Assembly (NCBI RefSeq): GCF_037038585.1
Contig: NC_092526.1
Coordinates: forward strand, 37,275,501 to 37,339,500
Direction of reading: 5' to 3'
Length of the DNA stretch: 64,000 nt
Source of the DNA: Patagioenas fasciata
Taxonomy: Eukaryota; Chordata; Aves; Columbiformes; Columbidae
Shown here: positions 61,301 through 64,000 of the stretch, piece by piece
How the letters are laid out: the number at the start of each line of letters is the position of its first letter
Numbering within the stretch: position 1 is the stretch's first letter
The notes under the pieces: model-generated
Told to the model about the DNA's origin: nothing
Seen by the model: the letters and a program-made list of their open reading frames with translations, nothing else
Databases searched by the model: none
Made by a program: the position numbers and the translations under genes

Positions 61301-63772
61301 CCAGGAAGAGAAAAGATGCAAAATAGAGGCAAAGCTCCAAAGCCTGCGAGCAAGCCATGAAAACCTGCAAATGAAGCTGCAGCAAATGAAGCAAGAAGTA
61401 AAGGTATAGTGATAAATATACCAAGAATCTTCACAGCCCTGGGCAGCTACTGAACATTAACTACTCCTTGTCCTGCAGACAAGCACTGTTGATACTAGTT
61501 TGTGCACCTTCTGCTTGTCTGCTCCGTCATCTTAGGTTCTTGTCTCCAGAGAAAGCAGACAGGCTCTTTGCAGCACGGATTGTCTTGTCATTCTGTATAT
61601 ATTTTGCATTTAGCACAGAGATCCACGTCTGGGATGTTTAGATACTACTGCAATGATAATAATGAGAGGGTTTTTCAATAAGAATGAGAAAATGCTTTCC
61701 AATAGAAGTGTTAGATACTTCATTTCAGTCTTTTCTTTAGAGAGGAATCCTGTGTTGGCATTGAATAAATAAAATACTCTTTTGTCATGCCTAATTGCTG
61801 TCTTGTACTGGGATGTAATATAGACCTCTTACAGCAAATATTTAATTTCTTTTTTTTTTTTAATTGGCTCTTGTTAATTTCAAGTATCTCTGAGGTTCTA
61901 AAAAGGCCTTATTTCACATGGAATTCATACGTATTTGTCACCTACAGCATTTTTGTAGCATTTTCTGCAATGCTGCTTTTAGAGTGTTTTTCAGGGATAG
62001 TCCAACGTAGAGAAAAGCCAGATGTGTCTGCAGTGCACACTTAGTCAGCTTAATATCACTTACACGTGGCGTCCAGTATGAGCTGGCATGTCATACCATC
62101 CTCTGTATGCGCTGTGACACTGACTTGTCCACGGCATGTGGGAATGGCTGCACATACGCCATTAACTGCCCAGTGCATCCCAGTTACATCAGACTCAGCA
62201 TTCACGCAGTGGATGGTATTTGCCATCATAGTTCTGTCCAGAAAGTATATTTGTGGCACTGACAACTGACCTAGTTTTGGAATTTGGGTGTGGGGTGTTT
62301 GATATGTTCTTAATATACACATATCTTTCCCTTAGTTTAATATTTTTAGAAAAAATTTCCTGCAAATTTGTCTTGGAATATTATTATTCCCACTTTTCAA
62401 TGGCAGTAAAGCCAATGTCTTCAGATTTGAATTGTGGGAAAATGGCCATGTAGATTTGTCCCAACTCAAACACTTTTTTTTTTTGGTTTATTTCCTTAAA
62501 GAATTGGTTTAGTTCAACAGAATTAAAAAAAAATCTGAACCAAAATTATTTTCTTATTTTAGTACTATCAGCAAACCAAAATATCAATTATTTTCACAAC
62601 ATAGTTTCTGTGTTTTATCTATTGTAGATGATGTTACAGTCATCAGAGCATCCTTTTACACAGTATCAGAATGTGATGCCAAGAAATCCACATTTCCATC
62701 TGGAAAGGAGAATGCAGGGTGGATTAAGTCCTGCCAGGATAAGGCCTGCTTCCAGAACATGTGCAGACTGGAGATCTTTGAATCCCCCCAACTCTGCAGG
62801 TAGAACACAGCCTTTACAGACACCTGAGGTTCCCACTGCAGTGGACTTTATGTTCTCAGAAGACCCACTGGAGTCAGTGTCCCTGCAGAGTGACAGACCT
62901 TTTACGGGACAGTATAAAAAAGCAAAAGAGAATCAAATGTATCTGCCTGAATTGACAGAAAATTCCCTCAGTGGCACTGAGAGAAAAACAGTTCTTACTC
63001 CCACTGCAGTGCAGATACCACCTGATGAGAAGGAAGTCAGTGAGGAGGTGGAACTGCAGCAGCTAGTGATGAAACTGAAGGATGCATTGTCTCTCCAAGC
63101 CCAACCAGGTATAAGTTTTCCAGTTATCTTGACACTGTCTTCTCACCTTCATCCAGTTTACTTTGTAATATTGTTCATAATAATTTAATCCTCAGAGGAA
63201 ACTCAGAATCTTGCCTTTGCCATTGTGGAAGTATTCCAGCTCTATAGTGTAAGGCAGAACATTTTCTGGTGAGGTGGACTCTAGCCCCTAATATTCGAGT
63301 AATTTGAAACAGGACGAGTCAACACGCATAAGAGGAAATCAGTCTCCAGTCAATGAAGGAGCAAACATACTGATGAGGCCACTGGAGATCTTTTCCATTG
63401 CCACTTCTGTGACACTGTAACTGTGACTCTAGTCCCAGGCAGACTTCCAGCAGTACAAAATCCCTTGGTAATCAACGGTCATGCACAGCAGGGCTTTGTT
63501 CAAACTCAGGATGCCTTGCTTTTTATGATGAGGGTGTAATAAAGAAAGTGATGGAAAAAGCTGCTGTTTCTACAGAGTTATCTTAAATTAGAGATTTATA
63601 AAGAGTTTTTGAGGGCTCTGGCAGCATCCAAATGCTCTGAAAGACTTAAAATCTGTTGTACTTTTCAGCTCAAGAGTCTGCTTTGCAGCAGGAGTTCTTC
63701 TCTACAGCTGAACAGGTTTGCAGGTCCTTTTGTGACCTCATCAACCAAGTAACTTCACCAACATGTAAATGA
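43345..63772 (+). CDS. DYTN: DYTN, dystrotelin (whole coding span, 14 exons)
   Basis: Dystrotelin is a divergent dystrophin/dystrobrevin-family protein; its cellular role is poorly known. Exons: 43345-43363, 45434-45508, 46476-46677, 48732-48817, 49711-49799, 50503-50574, 50920-51083, 51947-52058, 54665-54810, 57396-57564, 59274-59344, 61244-61403, 62628-63108 and 63669-63772. They total 1,950 nt, 649 codons plus TGA; human is about 578 residues. All phases match. The start MDPDLQ parallels human MDPDKQ. Residues about 10-210 form the EF-hand-like region (YRTALKLRSVQSLCQ, SLLTAMYDR, EEKFLSWLRSEP). A ZZ zinc finger at 224-270 keeps all ligands: C224, C227, C239, C242, C248, C251, H261, H265. 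A coiled coil covers about 403-455. Residues 456-615 are a poorly conserved, probably disordered tail. Residues about 323-402 have no counterpart in the human protein as I recall it. Confidence 0.95.
45434..45508 (+). CDS. DYTN: DYTN exon 2 (residues 7-32)
   Basis: Acceptor tttcttccacag, donor CCAAT/gttagt. Contains YRTALKLRSVQSLCQ, almost identical to human. Confidence 0.95.
46476..46677 (+). CDS. DYTN: DYTN exon 3 (residues 32-99)
   Basis: Acceptor attttcccacag, donor GACAG/gtgaga. Begins DLIDVSLIQHIL and ends TLSLLTAMYDR, the family's EF-hand-like first segment. Confidence 0.95.
48732..48817 (+). CDS. DYTN: DYTN exon 4 (residues 99-128)
   Basis: Acceptor tattttcctag, donor AGAG/gtggga. 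Contains AAALIALSGDTLLAKYR, matching human. Confidence 0.95.
49711..49799 (+). CDS. DYTN: DYTN exon 5 (residues 128-157)
   Basis: Acceptor ggttgttttcag, donor ATCAG/gtaatg. Contains FFQFYAVPDGKVALITRSNL, the second EF-hand-like segment. Confidence 0.94.
50503..50574 (+). CDS. DYTN: DYTN exon 6 (residues 158-181)
   Basis: Acceptor ttcctgatacag, donor CATGGG/gtgagt. 72 nt, phase 0 at both ends, so it could be skipped without a frame change. Begins IPAIVGES (human IPTFVGES). Confidence 0.93.
50920..51083 (+). CDS. DYTN: DYTN exon 7 (residues 182-236; start of ZZ finger)
   Basis: Acceptor tattttttccag, donor CCTCAG/gtgcgt. Contains LWLPTCYRLSATEMVSH and the first zinc pair, C224 and C227. Confidence 0.96.
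51947..52058 (+). CDS. DYTN: DYTN exon 8 (residues 236-273; rest of ZZ finger)
   Basis: Acceptor ttttccctcatag, donor GTGCAG/gtagga. Carries the remaining zinc ligands; YRCLKCLNYDLCQVCF is typical of the dystrophin-family ZZ domain. Confidence 0.96.
54665..54810 (+). CDS. DYTN: DYTN exon 9 (residues 274-322)
   Basis: Acceptor cattccaatag, donor AGTTT/gtgagt. Contains YFLRTIRNNLFQERCRRKEA, matching human LLFRTLRNNLLQGRCRKKEA; strongly basic. Confidence 0.94.
56357..56441 (+). repeat. Imperfect tandem direct repeat, two 32-bp copies
   Basis: Copies start at 56,357 and 56,410 (caacagatgggatgaggggt / caacagatgagatcaggtgt, each ending gagttaacyctg), 53 bp apart. Confidence 0.8.
56711..56792 (+). 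repeat. Interrupted (GA)n purine tract
   Basis: Two blocks of pure GA repeats separated by a short unit, almost free of pyrimidines on the plus strand. Inside the probable retroviral insertion. Confidence 0.85.
57396..57564 (+). CDS. DYTN: DYTN exon 10 (residues 323-379; Pro/Ser-rich)
   Basis: Acceptor tgttggtgcacag, donor GCTCGG/gtgagc. Phase agrees on both sides and there is no stop over 57 codons. The acceptor's pyrimidine tract is broken. It lies just after a retrovirus-like insertion. Confidence 0.75.
59274..59344 (+). CDS. DYTN: DYTN exon 11 (residues 380-403)
   Basis: Acceptor after a T-rich tract (tttttaatag), donor AGCAG/gtcggt. The donor is weak; a better-looking gtaaat four bases later would throw exon 12 out of frame. 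Predicted helical (FEADVLKMHESIKSIHNDS). Confidence 0.75.
60201..60223 (+). repeat. (ATGA)n microsatellite
   Basis: About five perfect tetranucleotide units in DYTN intron 11. Confidence 0.9.
61244..61403 (+). CDS. DYTN: DYTN exon 12 (residues 403-455; coiled coil)
   Basis: Acceptor tgtccctggcag, donor GTAAAG/gtatag. Contains KKQFNQWKDKMQ (human KKQLNQYKDKLQ) followed by heptad-like leucines. Confidence 0.93.
62628..63108 (+). CDS. DYTN: DYTN exon 13 (residues 456-616; long variable tail)
   Basis: Acceptor atctattgtag, donor AACCAG/gtataa. 481 nt open in one frame, rich in Pro, Ser and Glu. It ends with a short amphipathic stretch, EEVELQQLVMKLKDALSL. Confidence 0.9.
63669..63772 (+). CDS. 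DYTN: DYTN exon 14 (last coding exon; residues 616-649 and stop)
   Basis: Acceptor tacttttcag. Ends VTSPTCK then TGA at 63,770-63,772. Phase fits exon 13. I saw no AATAAA before the window ends, so the 3' UTR probably continues outside. Confidence 0.88.
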
Positions 63773-64000
63773 TGGAAACTACTATTCACCTTACAGCCAC
63801 GCTGAACTATTGAAGGTAACTGATGCCATGTCAGATTCTTTAAAGTGTCTCAAATGTTGCATTGTAATAACCCAGCATAACAGATTTCTGCATTTACTAA
63901 CTTCACCATGAACCATGAATACTGTTAAAGAACAATGTTCCTTTTCTATTGGTGGTTTCCAGCTCCTGTGTGGTAGATGTTGGCCCAGCTGATAAAAATC

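Noticed and set aside
62066-62322. Open frames on both strands around 62.1-62.3 kb in DYTN intron 12
   Set aside because: Short, mutually overlapping and without phase-compatible splice sites to DYTN exons.

Overview
The window looks like avian nuclear DNA. It is AT-rich, with long introns, canonical GT-AG splice sites and a single CpG island. It carries several truncated CR1 LINE copies with the typical ATTCTATGATT-type 3' ends, and two very old MIR-like SINE remnants. The species cannot be fixed from the sequence alone.

Layout. Positions 1-17,640 hold no gene I can recognise: mostly single-copy-looking AT-rich DNA, one CR1 copy (about 9.18-9.83 kb), one MIR-like remnant (about 7.8-8.0 kb) and a perfect 36-bp AT palindrome. 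Positions 17,641-29,076 hold FASTKD2 on the minus strand: eleven coding exons plus one probable 5' non-coding exon, which assemble to an open frame of 686 codons plus stop. Positions about 28,840-29,270 are a CpG-rich divergent promoter shared with MDH1B, with a perfect RFX-type X-box 31 bp upstream of the MDH1B start codon. Positions 29,236-38,515 hold MDH1B on the plus strand: ten coding exons, 492 codons plus stop. Positions 38,516-43,344 are intergenic and include a striking T/G-rich tract. Positions 43,345-63,772 hold DYTN (dystrotelin) on the plus strand: fourteen coding exons, 649 codons plus stop, with a retrovirus-like insertion in intron 9. The order FASTKD2 / MDH1B / DYTN, with the first two head to head, matches the human 2q33.3 arrangement as I recall it.

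How the genes relate. FASTKD2 is a mitochondrial RNA-granule protein of the FASTK/RAP family. MDH1B is a malate-dehydrogenase paralogue. Its reading frame here lacks the residues malate dehydrogenases use for catalysis, and it begins with a glutaredoxin-like domain. DYTN is a dystrophin-family protein with an EF-hand-like region, a complete ZZ zinc finger and a coiled coil. The three do not form a pathway; only FASTKD2 and MDH1B are regulatory neighbours, through their shared promoter. I built all exon models by hand from splice sites, reading-frame phase and family similarity recalled from memory. The phases close perfectly across all three genes, which is strong internal support.

I found no evidence for an undescribed multi-gene system. 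The most worthwhile leads are the MDH1B pseudoenzyme architecture with its X-box promoter, an unusual MDH1B intron 1, an inverted CR1 pair in MDH1B intron 2, and two extra in-frame DYTN exons next to the retroviral insertion.
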